Source: Cytobacillus massiliigabonensis (GTDB taxonomy: Bacteria; Bacillota; Bacilli; Bacillales; Cytobacillaceae). Taken from it: a DNA stretch of 64,000 nt. This document shows positions 50,505 to 59,758 of the stretch, one piece after another. Each line of letters starts with the position of its first letter. Within the stretch, counting starts at the first letter, position 1. The stretch is from positions 911,850 to 975,849 of the forward strand of contig NZ_LT904903.1 of assembly GCF_900199725.1 (NCBI RefSeq). Direction: 5' to 3'. A program made the position numbers and the translations under genes. A model generated the notes under the pieces. The model made no database searches. It saw only the letters and a program-made list of their open reading frames with translations, and was not told where the DNA came from.

Positions 50505-51785
50505 ATGAAGGTAAGAAATTTTAATTTTCTTCTCTTTATTTTAACAGCTATTGGAGGATTAATTGGTGCATTTACTGGAGAGGCATTACTCTCTGAATTA
50601 AGAGGTCAGCTTCCTAATAGTATGTTGGTAGGGGTATATTTCGGTCAGCTAGGGCTATGGATTGGCTTAATGGCATTCATTGCGGAAAAATTGAATCCTA
50701 GATTAAATGGGTTGCGCTGGGCATCATCTTATGCGTCCTTTTCATTAAAATTGCTCGTCCCGGTCATGGTAATTCTCCCGTTTATTGCAGGTACACTTCT
50801 TCAATTTATCTATGAATTAGAAGCATTGGATACGAAGTCGCCAGAAGATATTATTCTGATTGTGGATATATCCGAAAGCATGCTGGAAACGGATCCGGAA
50901 AATAAAACAGTCGCTGCAGTGAAAGAGTTTCTAATGAAGGTAGATGGAAATCAAAGAAGTGCTCTTTTGGTCTTTAATGATCAAACTAAGATGCTTCAAT
51001 CATTTACCTTTTTGAAAAATAATAGCGAGAAAAAACAGGTTGGGGATGACTTTGAGAAGTCCATCCGTTTTCAAGGCGGGACAGATATCGGACTCGCTTT
51101 ATCTGATGCTATGGAATACCTTAACAGCATAAAGGATGACAGGCTGACAATGGCGGTTCTTTTATCAGATGGGTTTAGTGAAATGGATGTTGCACAATCT
51201 GTAAAACCCTTTCAAGATAAACAAATTGTTATTAATACAGTTGGACTAAGCCAAAAACGAAATGAAGGTGCAGATCTATTACACGATATTTCGGAACGAA
51301 CAGGCGGATCTTATTATAGCGTCAATGATGCAAATAAGCTTTCGAGCGCTTTTCAAGACATTCAAAAGGATTCACAGGATCGGCTCCTCATTGGTGAACG
51401 TCAAGGTGCTGCTCAATATATGCTTCTATATAAAGTTCTTAGAATCCTATTTATTGCTTTAATAGGTGTGGGATTGGGATTAGCATTAGGGCTGATGTTT
51501 GATAACCGTTTCTTAGCAAAAAGCTTTGCTATTGGAGGTTTAGCTGCAGGAGTGCTTGCAGGCTTGATTTTAGAATGGGGATTCGGAAGTCTTTTCCTAA
51601 AGGGAATTTATATTAGGATTTGGAGTGATATCATCCTTGCCGTCATAGTAAGTTTATTCTCTGCTGTCGTACCGTATAGAATGTATAATGCTGAAAATGG
51701 AAAGAACAGGACGGATGTTAGTTTGTATAACAGAAAATCATTTGCTGAATCTGAAAAGAAAAATACAAGCAAAACTTTTTATTAA
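50505..51785 (+). CDS. Membrane-embedded VWA protein
   Basis: The 426-residue protein has three N-terminal membrane helices (FLLFILTAIGGLIGAFTG; GVYFGQLGLWIGLMAFIA; LLVPVMVILPFIAGTLL), then a VWA domain (about 110-305) with MIDAS residues DISES (about 119), a Thr in GGTDIGLAL, and Asp in LLSDGF. Further hydrophobic segments follow (VLRILFIALIGVGLGLAL; FAIGGLAAGVLAGLIL). Topology would place the VWA on one face between helices. ATG 50505 has AAAGGGG seven bases upstream; a TTG at 50484 would add seven residues. It is distinct from the secreted VWA at the head of the operon. Confidence 0.85.
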   Translation: MKVRNFNFLLFILTAIGGLIGAFTGEALLSELRGQLPNSMLVGVYFGQLGLWIGLMAFIAEKLNPRLNGLRWASSYASFSLKLLVPVMVILPFIAGTLLQFIYELEALDTKSPEDIILIVDISESMLETDPENKTVAAVKEFLMKVDGNQRSALLVFNDQTKMLQSFTFLKNNSEKKQVGDDFEKSIRFQGGTDIGLALSDAMEYLNSIKDDRLTMAVLLSDGFSEMDVAQSVKPFQDKQIVINTVGLSQKRNEGADLLHDISERTGGSYYSVNDANKLSSAFQDIQKDSQDRLLIGERQGAAQYMLLYKVLRILFIALIGVGLGLALGLMFDNRFLAKSFAIGGLAAGVLAGLILEWGFGSLFLKGIYIRIWSDIILAVIVSLFSAVVPYRMYNAENGKNRTDVSLYNRKSFAESEKKNTSKTFY

Positions 51786-51797
51786 GGAGTTTTCATC

Positions 51798-52433
51798 ATG
51801 AATTGGAGTTATGCAGAGTCCAATCTCTGGATTAGAGATCCAAAGGTAAGGATGCAAGATCATGCTGTCATCCTATCTTGGCAATGGCCAAAGAATATAG
51901 AATTTGTTTATATTTGTAAATCGACGGAAGAGGAAGGGCTTTCCTTTGGTGAGGAAAGCTCTATTCCTATGAAGCTCTATACCAGAGAAGAATATAAATC
52001 AAATGCTGGTTATATGGATACTGTTGACTCAATAGGGAAAATTGTTTATAAAATCTACCCGGCCATGTATGAAGATGGTAACATAGTTATTCTGAATCAG
52101 GATAATCAGCACAATGAAATAACCATTAAAGCACAAAAAGCGAAGATTTATTATTCGATAAAGTATAAAAAGGGATGGTTTAGCCCAAAAAAGACGGTGA
52201 AAATCACTATTACATCTGAACTATTCATACCAAAAGAAACCTTATGCTATGTCAAAAAAAAGGATAGTCATCCTGCAAGCACATTCGATGGGTCCATTTA
52301 TCATTTTGTAAATGACTTTCAGCCAGGTCAAACCTCTCTGCCGGAAATTCAAGTTAATAAGGATGACTATATTCGTCTCTTTTTTACTAATGGAAAACAG
52401 TATGGTGATTTATATGAACTCATTCCAGAATAG
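51798..52433 (+). CDS. Uncharacterised 211-residue protein of the cluster
   Basis: The 211-residue soluble protein is largely beta-predicted (HAVILSWQWPKNIEFVYICK; KIVYKIYPAMYEDGNIVILN; KKTVKITITSELFIPKETLCYVKK). A FN3- or jelly-roll-like fold is plausible: an early WQWP is typical of repeats that interact with partner proteins. No signal peptide. It sits 12 bases after the second VWA gene and 11 before the GTPase gene; GGAG is nine bases upstream of ATG. I cannot assign a function. Confidence 0.65.
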   Translation: MNWSYAESNLWIRDPKVRMQDHAVILSWQWPKNIEFVYICKSTEEEGLSFGEESSIPMKLYTREEYKSNAGYMDTVDSIGKIVYKIYPAMYEDGNIVILNQDNQHNEITIKAQKAKIYYSIKYKKGWFSPKKTVKITITSELFIPKETLCYVKKKDSHPASTFDGSIYHFVNDFQPGQTSLPEIQVNKDDYIRLFFTNGKQYGDLYELIPE

Positions 52434-52444
52434 GAGGATGTATG

Positions 52445-53701
52445 ATGATCAGCATGTTTAAGAATTTGTTTAAGAAAGAAGAAGTTAAAGTAAAGCCGCC
52501 TTTTTATGATATCGTCTGTCCTTATTGCTTTGAAAAGTTTCTGCCGGAAGATGTAGTATTCCGGGCATCGCATCATTTGGAAGATGATGAAAATTACGCA
52601 CTTCAGGAAGATGAAGAGCTGAATAAATATCGGGCAAAATTCGGCATGGACTCTGCACCAGAGATGGAAGCGGTGCTGCATCCAAAATACATTCATGATG
52701 ATGATAAAATGTATGCCGACGGCGTACTCGTTGCCATTACAGATTCACATGGGATGGTTACGAGAAAGCGCCTTTGTCCTAGCTGCCATAACGAACTGCC
52801 TATTAATGCCGGCAAGGTGCCAAGCAATATTATCTCGATTGTAGGAGCATCCTCAGTAGGCAAATCTGTCTATATGACTTCTTTAATTCATACACTCCAA
52901 AACACGACTGCCTATAATTTTAATGCAGCATGTATGCCGTTAAATGCAGATGTCAGCCGTAAATTCAAAGAAAAATATGAAAATCCTATTTTTGAAAATG
53001 GCAGAATGCTGCAATCTACGAGATTAGAGCTGCAGGAGCCCTATATTTTTCAATTAATCTTTAAAAATGAAAAGCAAGCACCGCTCACTTTAGTCTTTTT
53101 TGATGTTCCAGGTGAAGGGATGGTTGACCAGGATTTTCTATCTATTTTTGCATCCCACATTAAGAATTCTGCAGGGATCTTATTTTTGGTCGACCCATTA
53201 CAAATCAAGTCGATCCGGGAACGGATGCTCATTCATTTAGATAATCGTGGAGACTTATCTGAGCGATATGCTGAACCTCGAGATGTCATTCTAAATTTGT
53301 TTGAGAATTTTATTGGTCATCAGGATAAAGGGAAAACCTCTATTCCGACGGCTGTTATCCTTACAAAGAGTGATTTATTAACCACACTGGCTGAAGAAGA
53401 TGGTGCCTATATTCAGCCGAACAGTAATTTGTTTAATAACTATGTACATACAGGCGCGTTAAATTTAATAGAATTCGAAAATATTAATGGGGAAGTCAGA
53501 AGGCTTATTGAGAAAATTGATCGCCCATTTAAAGATGCTTTAGATGTTTACTTCACAAACACCGCTTTTTTTGCTGTATCAGCATTAGGTACGAATCCAG
53601 TAAATAAGGAAATAGCGGGAGTAGTCAATCCGATTCGTGTCGACGAACCAGTCATATGGCTATTGAACCAGCTAGGCTATATTGAAGGAAAGGAATACTA
53701 G
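52445..53701 (+). CDS. Zinc-ribbon TRAFAC-type GTPase
   Basis: The 418-residue protein has a split zinc ribbon (IVCPYCFEKFLP near residue 20; RLCPSCHNELP near residue 110) before a P-loop domain with Walker A GASSVGKSVYMTSL (about 130), G3-like FFDVPGEG (about 220) and a specificity loop LTKSDLL. This matches the double-GTPase/TRAFAC families placed in GTPase-centred bacterial conflict operons. GTP binding and a switch function are expected; GTPase partners are likely the GAP1-like protein next door. ATG 52442 or 52445 (GGAGG at 4 or 7 bases). Three bases separate it from the last gene. Confidence 0.85.
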   Translation: MISMFKNLFKKEEVKVKPPFYDIVCPYCFEKFLPEDVVFRASHHLEDDENYALQEDEELNKYRAKFGMDSAPEMEAVLHPKYIHDDDKMYADGVLVAITDSHGMVTRKRLCPSCHNELPINAGKVPSNIISIVGASSVGKSVYMTSLIHTLQNTTAYNFNAACMPLNADVSRKFKEKYENPIFENGRMLQSTRLELQEPYIFQLIFKNEKQAPLTLVFFDVPGEGMVDQDFLSIFASHIKNSAGILFLVDPLQIKSIRERMLIHLDNRGDLSERYAEPRDVILNLFENFIGHQDKGKTSIPTAVILTKSDLLTTLAEEDGAYIQPNSNLFNNYVHTGALNLIEFENINGEVRRLIEKIDRPFKDALDVYFTNTAFFAVSALGTNPVNKEIAGVVNPIRVDEPVIWLLNQLGYIEGKEY

Positions 53702-53704
53702 GCG

Positions 53705-56431
53705 ATGTTACAAATTCAGCAGCAAATGTACACGAGGGAGAGGGCAGGAATTTTTACGACCACTCCTGGATACGATACGATTGCTAAATCAAAAGGGCTG
53801 GATAACAATTTTATTAAAAAGGTGATCCACCCTCTATGTTCTTATTATCCTCCTAGGGAACTTTCGAATAGCGGGGAAAGAGATGAAGGAAAGTATCCAA
53901 AGTCAAAGCTTATTATGGTTACTGAAACAGGGGAATTGATTTTTGGACAAAGTGTATATAAAGAATCGGACTATACAGGAGAGAGGGAAACCTTTTTTTC
54001 TCATAATATGATTGTCCCTAAAGAAAGAGCGAAGGAGTATCTGTATTCCGCTGATACAGTTTTTGGGAGTCTCCCTTTCCGTACGGGCTATGAACTTGCA
54101 AACGGGAGCGAACTGGAAGAGTTAGATCATTTACCTTTTATAAAAGGGAATATCAAGCCATTAAAGGCTGTTTTGAACGATAATAATATTCCGACTGATC
54201 AATTTATGCAGTTGGTATTTGCACTGCTTTCTTCATTAACATCGAAGAAAAAAGTATATGTGTCTTTACCTGGCGATATCGCTGCTGTAAGTGAATCTGC
54301 TTTTGATTTAACTTATTATTTATTCCAATGTATTCCATTTGAACTAAGGAGATATTTTGGGTTTATTTCCTATGCTGCAGAACCCCAAAGTAAAAAGAAT
54401 ATTAACCTCATGTTTGTTGAAAAGGGAAGCATCCGTCCAAATGACAGTTTAATAAGCAAGGATTACGTTTTTGATTTTGCTTTTAATCATTTTATCAATG
54501 CAAACGAAAATTTAAATCATCAGCCTTTTATTGAGTTTGTATATAGAAATTTACAGCATGCACCTTCAAAGCTAGCAGATTTTTATACGTTTGCGAAAAC
54601 AGCTCTATGTGATCAAAAAAGCCCTTCACTCCAGTCTTATAATGATTTAATCGCCTTATATGCTATTAAAGAAGGAACCTATAGCCATTCAAACAATAAA
54701 CAGTCATCCCTATATAAAAGTTTTCGTTCATTTTTAACGAGTGATAATATCACGCAAAAAACAGAGTTGTACCATGTTTTAGTGAAACTAGTAAAAGATG
54801 ATGCAGCAAAAATCTCAAAGAGTGAATTGCCTGAAGATGAAACAATCGTTGAGATTTTACAGCTAGCCTCCTTATTTGCTCAACAAGATCTCGGAGAAAT
54901 TTACAAATATTTAATTAGGGCATTATACCATGGAGCAAATGATTCAAATTATTTAAACCATGTTTATAAACACCTAAAAGGAAACCCGCTGCTGTTTAAA
55001 AATGTGAATGCTGCTATTTTGAAAAACCCAAAATTAGTGCCAGTTATTCTAGAAGCTTATGTGAAAATGAGCTTGAATCGAATGACAACATTAAAAGAGG
55101 TAATAGGAGAAATTAAATTTTGGCTGGATCAGTATCCAGAGGTATTTGATAACCAAGTGATTAATGGGCTGACTAAAGAAAGGCTTATCATAGTTTTTCA
55201 ACAGGAAAGAAACCGATTAAGAGCCTTTTATGAGGTGCAGAAAAATTTAAATGGAACCAGAAGTCTCGCAGATAGCATTCAATGGTTTAAAAAGAATATG
55301 ATGACGGAACTGTCAATAGAAGTGATGCGCGGCTTAAAGATAGAGTTGCTAAGTCCAGAGGAATTCGATCAAGCTGCTGTCATAGCCAATCATATTCCAA
55401 AGGAATGCATGACTGCTGAGATTAAGCAAAAGGTCGAACTTATCCATCTAGTTCATGACATTATGGAGAAAAGGTATTTCTCTAATCCAGAACGATATTT
55501 TAACTACTCTCATTTCGGCAAACTGCAAGCAATCGTTATCAAGTTAATGCCAACGAGCCATTTAGAAGAGAAGACGGACAGGATTGCTTTATGCTTTTAT
55601 AACAAAGGGCATGGAAAGGATACTTTCTATCGCTATGATGAAATGTTTTCATTTGTTGATTCAAATGGCGGCTTGGAAGAAATGAGAGGTTTTTTGCAGC
55701 GTTTTATCAGAATGCGGGGAACATCGCAGGTAAATGATCCTGCTTTTAAAAATTCCGTTCAGCGTTATATGAGCACGCATGCAAAAGTGATTTTTGGTGA
55801 TAAAAGGATTGAAAAAAGATGGGAAGCTATTCATCCAATGATCAAAAAGACAATGGAGGAAGTCAAATTACAGCAGCTTAGCGCTTTAGGCAAATTTGTA
55901 TACAAGAATAAAAAAACGGTGGTATCGAGTTTGATCGTTATCATGAGCTTAGTCATTCTTGGAGGAGCAAGCGGGCTTATTTATAAGCAAATACAGGAAG
56001 AAAAGGCAGCAGAGGCACTTGCCGCCCAACAGAAAAAGGAAGAAGCAGAGAGGAAAAGAATAGCAGAAGAAAAGGCAAAAGCAGAGCGTGCGGAGGCAGA
56101 ACGAATAGCCAAAACGATGACACTTCAAGCAACCGGGATAACATACAAGGATGTTAATAATGATGGAGAGATTTCTAATTCAGATGAAATAATTATAGTG
56201 GTTTCAAATGAAATAGACATGACGAAACTCTCAATTCTAGAGCACTTGGAAATTTATTATAAGGAAGAGAAAATAGAAGTCAAAAATATATCAGAAGCAG
56301 ATATAGTAGTAGAACCCAATGCAGAAATTGTGAATGTGAAGATTTCGGATAACAATCTAGCTGCTATCAGTCCAATAGCAGTGAAGGCAATTGGTGAGGC
56401 AAACGAACAGAATGAATCATCAGACATATGA
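53705..56431 (+). CDS. GAP1-like GTPase-associated membrane protein
   Basis: The 908-residue protein starts IQQQMYTRERAGIFTTTPGY, with LSNSGERDEGKYPKSKL and FFSHNMIVPK soon after, which fits the GAP1-N2 domain (about residues 1-150). A GAP1 middle region follows (PLKAVLNDNNIPTDQFMQ; SLPGDIAAVSESAF; FELRRYFGFISYA), then a long helical part. A membrane helix (about 739-760, SLIVIMSLVILGGASGLIY) leads to a coiled coil (EEKAAEALAAQQKKEEAERK) and an outside beta domain containing a DVNNDGEISNSDE calcium-type loop. It should link the cytosolic GTPase with the envelope. The GAP1 call is by eye and from memory. A terminator follows. Confidence 0.8.
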   Translation: MLQIQQQMYTRERAGIFTTTPGYDTIAKSKGLDNNFIKKVIHPLCSYYPPRELSNSGERDEGKYPKSKLIMVTETGELIFGQSVYKESDYTGERETFFSHNMIVPKERAKEYLYSADTVFGSLPFRTGYELANGSELEELDHLPFIKGNIKPLKAVLNDNNIPTDQFMQLVFALLSSLTSKKKVYVSLPGDIAAVSESAFDLTYYLFQCIPFELRRYFGFISYAAEPQSKKNINLMFVEKGSIRPNDSLISKDYVFDFAFNHFINANENLNHQPFIEFVYRNLQHAPSKLADFYTFAKTALCDQKSPSLQSYNDLIALYAIKEGTYSHSNNKQSSLYKSFRSFLTSDNITQKTELYHVLVKLVKDDAAKISKSELPEDETIVEILQLASLFAQQDLGEIYKYLIRALYHGANDSNYLNHVYKHLKGNPLLFKNVNAAILKNPKLVPVILEAYVKMSLNRMTTLKEVIGEIKFWLDQYPEVFDNQVINGLTKERLIIVFQQERNRLRAFYEVQKNLNGTRSLADSIQWFKKNMMTELSIEVMRGLKIELLSPEEFDQAAVIANHIPKECMTAEIKQKVELIHLVHDIMEKRYFSNPERYFNYSHFGKLQAIVIKLMPTSHLEEKTDRIALCFYNKGHGKDTFYRYDEMFSFVDSNGGLEEMRGFLQRFIRMRGTSQVNDPAFKNSVQRYMSTHAKVIFGDKRIEKRWEAIHPMIKKTMEEVKLQQLSALGKFVYKNKKTVVSSLIVIMSLVILGGASGLIYKQIQEEKAAEALAAQQKKEEAERKRIAEEKAKAERAEAERIAKTMTLQATGITYKDVNNDGEISNSDEIIIVVSNEIDMTKLSILEHLEIYYKEEKIEVKNISEADIVVEPNAEIVNVKISDNNLAAISPIAVKAIGEANEQNESSDI

Positions 56432-56499
56432 TTGTAATCAGTGAGCTATTGTAAAAGATCGGGTATTAATAAAAAACAATTAGAGGTACGATAAAAGGT

Positions 56500-56545
56500 C
56501 TGAAACAATTTGGTGGATGCTTCCAAATTGTTTCAGGTTTTTTTA
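56500..56545 (+). terminator. Terminator of the rightward arm of the cluster
   Basis: CTGAAACAATTTGG and CCAAATTGTTTCAG form a perfect 14-bp stem around TGGATGCTT and are followed by GTTTTTTT. Confidence 0.93.
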
Positions 56546-56573
56546 TTATATGCAGAACGTTTAAAATGTCATG

Positions 56574-57317
56574 TTACATTCTAAATATCCTTTGGATCCC
56601 TGCATGAAGCCCTTCAAAAATAAAGGATTGGGCTGCTTCATTATTTTTATAGGTGGAATAGGTGCTGATATTTTGGTCTTCAAATAGATAGACGGTCACT
56701 TCTTTGTTATCTGGATTAACGATCCAATATTCCTGTACCCCACAAGACATATAAAGATCAAGCTTTTTAATCATATCCTTCCTTCGGGTACCATTTGATA
56801 AAACTTCGGCAACGAGGGATGGGACGCCTTTGTAATAATCATTTTTATTTAACTTTTCCTCAAGGTCACAAATAATCATAAGATCTGGCTGTACAATATT
56901 TAAGCTTTCTGCCGATCTTTTAAGTTCTATATCGTAGGGAGCAATCATTGGAGTACACTTTTTCCCTTGAAAAAAATTATAGAATATGACAAATAACTCG
57001 GTTAAAGCAATTTGATGAGCCGTTCTCGGAGAAGAGAGTAAATAGATTTCTCCATCAATATATTCATATCTTTCTTCAGTTTCCTGATGCAATAGAAGAA
57101 ACTCCTCTAAAGTAGCCTTTTTTCCATCAGTGAAATAGTCCGATTCCTTTTCGTGCACTTGCTCCGATATTACAGGACTAATTGCTGCCGATGTATCTTT
57201 TACAGAAGTCAGCTTGGCGATTTCTGTTCCGTTCCGTGTAATAACAATATCCTCTTGTGCCGCAAGCATTAAATACTTGCCAAAATTATTTTGTAATTCT
57301 GTTGAGTTAATAATCAT
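56574..57317 (-). CDS. Phd/YefM antitoxin domain fused to Uma2 nuclease
   Basis: The 247-residue protein joins two domains. Residues 1-45 (INSTELQNNFGKYLMLAAQE, VITRNGTEIAKLTSV) form a complete Phd/YefM antitoxin fold that binds DNA. After a linker, residues about 65-240 match the Uma2 (DUF820) family of PD-(D/E)XK-like nucleases: ERYEYIDGEIYLLSSP, IVQPDLMIICDL (Asp), PSLVAEVLSNGTRRKDMIKKL (Glu...Lys) and GVQEYWIVNPD. No separate toxin gene is adjacent. The fusion might place a nuclease under antitoxin-like control. GGAGGTG is seven bases upstream of the ATG, and a palindrome lies about 20 bases further. Confidence 0.85.
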   Translation of the reverse strand: MIINSTELQNNFGKYLMLAAQEDIVITRNGTEIAKLTSVKDTSAAISPVISEQVHEKESDYFTDGKKATLEEFLLLHQETEERYEYIDGEIYLLSSPRTAHQIALTELFVIFYNFFQGKKCTPMIAPYDIELKRSAESLNIVQPDLMIICDLEEKLNKNDYYKGVPSLVAEVLSNGTRRKDMIKKLDLYMSCGVQEYWIVNPDNKEVTVYLFEDQNISTYSTYKNNEAAQSFIFEGLHAGIQRIFRM

Positions 57318-57336
57318 TTCGACACCTCCAGTTATT

Positions 57337-57349
57337 AGCTAAAATAGCT
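57337..57349. promoter_or_regulatory. Possible autoregulatory operator of the Phd-Uma2 gene
   Basis: AGCTA-AAA-TAGCT is a perfect inverted repeat, with related TTAG and TAGTTA half-sites nearby. Phd-type antitoxins bind palindromes in their own promoters, so this may be the target of the fused Phd domain. Confidence 0.45.
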
Positions 57350-57560
57350 ATATTAGTTAATCTGATTATAAGAACGTTCAGACTGAGAGTCAATCTGAAA
57401 GGATCAAACTGTGAGCTTCAATGAGTAGAGACTTTTTTCTGCTGTTGAGTCGTAATGGTCAGCTGTCGGGAATACTTTCATTCATTTACTGATTTTCGTA
57501 TAATTATTTGATGGAGAAAGATGAAAAAATAAATTATACATAAGGGAAGATGTGAAGGTA

Positions 57561-58277
57561 ATGGCAACATACGTATTCGTACATGGTGCATGGCATGGCT
57601 CATGGTGCTGGGAAAAGGTCATACCATTATTTGAGAAACAGGGACATGTAGTTTTGACAGTGGATTTACCAGGAGTAGATTTAGATAAAACTGGCGATTC
57701 ATCTGTTAATTTACGCAAATATACGGATTCAGTTTTACGTGTGATTGCTAAAGCAGATGAACCTGTCATCCTTGTTGGGCACAGCATGGGAGGGATTGCA
57801 ATTTCTCAAGCAGCAGAACGTCATCCAGAAAAAATCAAATCACTTATTTATGTTACAGCTTACATGCTTAAAGATGGGGAAACGATGCTGGATATTATTA
57901 GAACAGATAAGGAATCCTTGATTGCACCTAACTTAATTCCTTGCAATGAAGGTACTGCCTTTAATTTAAAATCTGACAAACTGATAGATATTTTCTACGG
58001 AAGCTGTGATCAGAAAGATATTGAAAATGCAACGACTCGTATAACATCACAGCCATTAGCCGTTTTTTCGGAGAGGTTATCCCTAACAAACGATAGATAT
58101 GGAAAAATTCCTCGTTATTATATTGAATGTCTCCAAGACAGAGCTATCACAAAAGAGTGCCAGCAGAATATGTATCATGCTTTACCATGTAAAAAGGTGT
58201 TCACATTGAATACAGATCACTCTCCTTTTTATTCAAAACATGAGGAATTGGCTGAAATTCTTCTTCATGAAATATAA
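57561..58277 (+). CDS. Alpha/beta hydrolase (plant-esterase/HNL-like)
   Basis: The 238-residue enzyme has the alpha/beta hydrolase fold of the methyl-esterase/hydroxynitrile-lyase group. It begins ATYVFVHGAWHGSWCWEKVI (oxyanion HGAWHG) with the nucleophile Ser in LVGHSMGGIAISQAAE (near residue 78) and the catalytic His in TDHSPFYSKHEEL near the C-terminus. The catalytic acid would lie near residue 190 (YYIECLQDRAI). It hydrolyses an ester or a related bond; substrate unknown. ATG 57561 has GAAGG at five bases; a GTG at 57552 is three codons upstream. The strong terminator after it is shared with a convergent regulator. Confidence 0.88.
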   Translation: MATYVFVHGAWHGSWCWEKVIPLFEKQGHVVLTVDLPGVDLDKTGDSSVNLRKYTDSVLRVIAKADEPVILVGHSMGGIAISQAAERHPEKIKSLIYVTAYMLKDGETMLDIIRTDKESLIAPNLIPCNEGTAFNLKSDKLIDIFYGSCDQKDIENATTRITSQPLAVFSERLSLTNDRYGKIPRYYIECLQDRAITKECQQNMYHALPCKKVFTLNTDHSPFYSKHEELAEILLHEI

Positions 58278-58293
58278 GGTGGAAGTCGGGATA

Positions 58294-58344
58294 GGAACAT
58301 AATAAGCCAGACCCAACAGGGTCTGGCTTATTATGTTCCTTTTT
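58294..58344. terminator. Bidirectional terminator with a 21-bp stem
   Basis: GGAACATAATAAGCCAGACC-C pairs completely with the mirror arm around AACA, giving a 21-bp stem from 58294 to 58339 followed by TTTTTC. It serves the hydrolase gene and the convergent LuxR-type gene. Confidence 0.9.
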
Positions 58345-58392
58345 CACCTTCAAGAGGATAGTGTCTACGAGCCATCTGGGAAAACGGATGTT

Positions 58393-59535
58393 TTATTCGA
58401 TTAGACCGAGACGGAAAGCGGAGGCAACGACTTGAGTGCGATTTTTGGCATGTAGCTTCGTCATCAGGCTGCTAATATAGTCTCTGACGGTGTGTTCACT
58501 TAAATGCAATAATTCTCCCATTTTTTTGTTGTCATGCCCATCGGCAAGCAAGTCTAGGATCATTGTTTCTCGTTCAGTCAATTGAATCTCTGCTATTCTG
58601 CTTCTTTCATCATGGTTTCTTGAAAGGTATAGTCCAATCCGTTTTCCGGCCTGTTCGAGTAAGATTAACTCTTCCTTCGAACAATCAAATTCTTCCCCTA
58701 ACTGATCAAATGTTAACCAGCCTAATAATTGCTGCTGATTAAATATAGGAACAAAAATAACTGAAGAGAGATTGAACAGCTTGATATGTTCCTCCCTTAC
58801 ATAATTATGAGGATTTTTAAGAAATATTGGCCCCTTCATATTAAAAAAAGTATTCTGCTTATTAAGCTGTCCTCTCATGCTTTGAACCTTTGTTAGTTCA
58901 GATCCAATGACCCCGTAAAATTGATTGGACCAAGGAATGTAGGCGTAAAATACACATCTTTTATAGTGAAAGATATCCTCACATTTTTTTAGAATATGTG
59001 CAAGATTACTACTGCCTGAGGTACTGATTAGAATCTCGTTCAATTGATCTAGTAAATATAGTCTTCTTAGTTCCTCGTTGTCCTCTGCCTTTTTAGAAAA
59101 TGTATGTTCCGTTTCAGTATCACTGCGTTTGCTATAGCTGTGAAACAGATGGGAAAAAACGGATGAAAGAAACATTAGAATGGGAATATTGCGGTTATGC
59201 TGTTTTACATTCGCCATTAAAGTAAGGACTGATTTTTCAAAAATAAAGAAAAAATAATTGAAAATTCTTGTATTCAAAATAGTTATTTGTGATTGCAGCC
59301 AAGTATCTAAATGATCCTCATAATCATTGCTGATATCTTCAATATCTGAATGAGACAAAAAGTGTATAAAAGAGTCTAGCAGTGTACCAATTAGTATTCG
59401 ATCTTCTTCAATAATATTAGGCTCTAGGTTTTTGTATATCGTAATATTTTCTCTAATTTGCTTGCTATGACTTTTAATAAAGATGATGAATTGCTCAAAA
59501 TCTATTTCTTCATAGTCATGGGATTGCTGCTTCAT
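58393..59535 (-). CDS. LuxR-family transcriptional regulator with GAF-like domain
   Basis: The 380-residue protein has a C-terminal LuxR helix-turn-helix (LTERETMILDLLADGHDNKKMGELLHLSEHTVRDYISSLMTKL...TQVV, residues about 315-375). The middle (about 165-300) fits a GAF-like sensor domain (LNEILISTSGSSNLAHILKK; SVIFVPIFNQQQLLGWLTFD). The N-terminal 130 residues are helical. It binds DNA and probably a small molecule. It faces the SDR pair at 59759-61297, transcribed divergently, which it may regulate. ATG 59535 has AAGGAGAA nine bases upstream. Confidence 0.88.
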   Translation of the reverse strand: MKQQSHDYEEIDFEQFIIFIKSHSKQIRENITIYKNLEPNIIEEDRILIGTLLDSFIHFLSHSDIEDISNDYEDHLDTWLQSQITILNTRIFNYFFFIFEKSVLTLMANVKQHNRNIPILMFLSSVFSHLFHSYSKRSDTETEHTFSKKAEDNEELRRLYLLDQLNEILISTSGSSNLAHILKKCEDIFHYKRCVFYAYIPWSNQFYGVIGSELTKVQSMRGQLNKQNTFFNMKGPIFLKNPHNYVREEHIKLFNLSSVIFVPIFNQQQLLGWLTFDQLGEEFDCSKEELILLEQAGKRIGLYLSRNHDERSRIAEIQLTERETMILDLLADGHDNKKMGELLHLSEHTVRDYISSLMTKLHAKNRTQVVASAFRLGLIE

Positions 59536-59758
59536 ACCAATTCATTCTCCTTAAAACAATTTAACCCTATAGATGAAGGATAATCTTCTATGTATTATAC
59601 AGCAATATGGAGGATAGTAATTCAAAGCGGCAGTAGTAAAATTGAATTATAACAATAGTGACTCTTTCATAAATAGATCATTTAAGTCTACTTATTAAAG
59701 AGAATGAAGTGATTAACAGTGGATTTAATAAAAATGAAGAAAAGGAAAGGTGATTCCA

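Noticed and set aside
57337..57349. A free-standing toxin gene beside the Phd domain
   Set aside because: No short frame encoding a Doc, RelE or PIN-type toxin is present next to it; the only partner is the Uma2 domain in the same chain.
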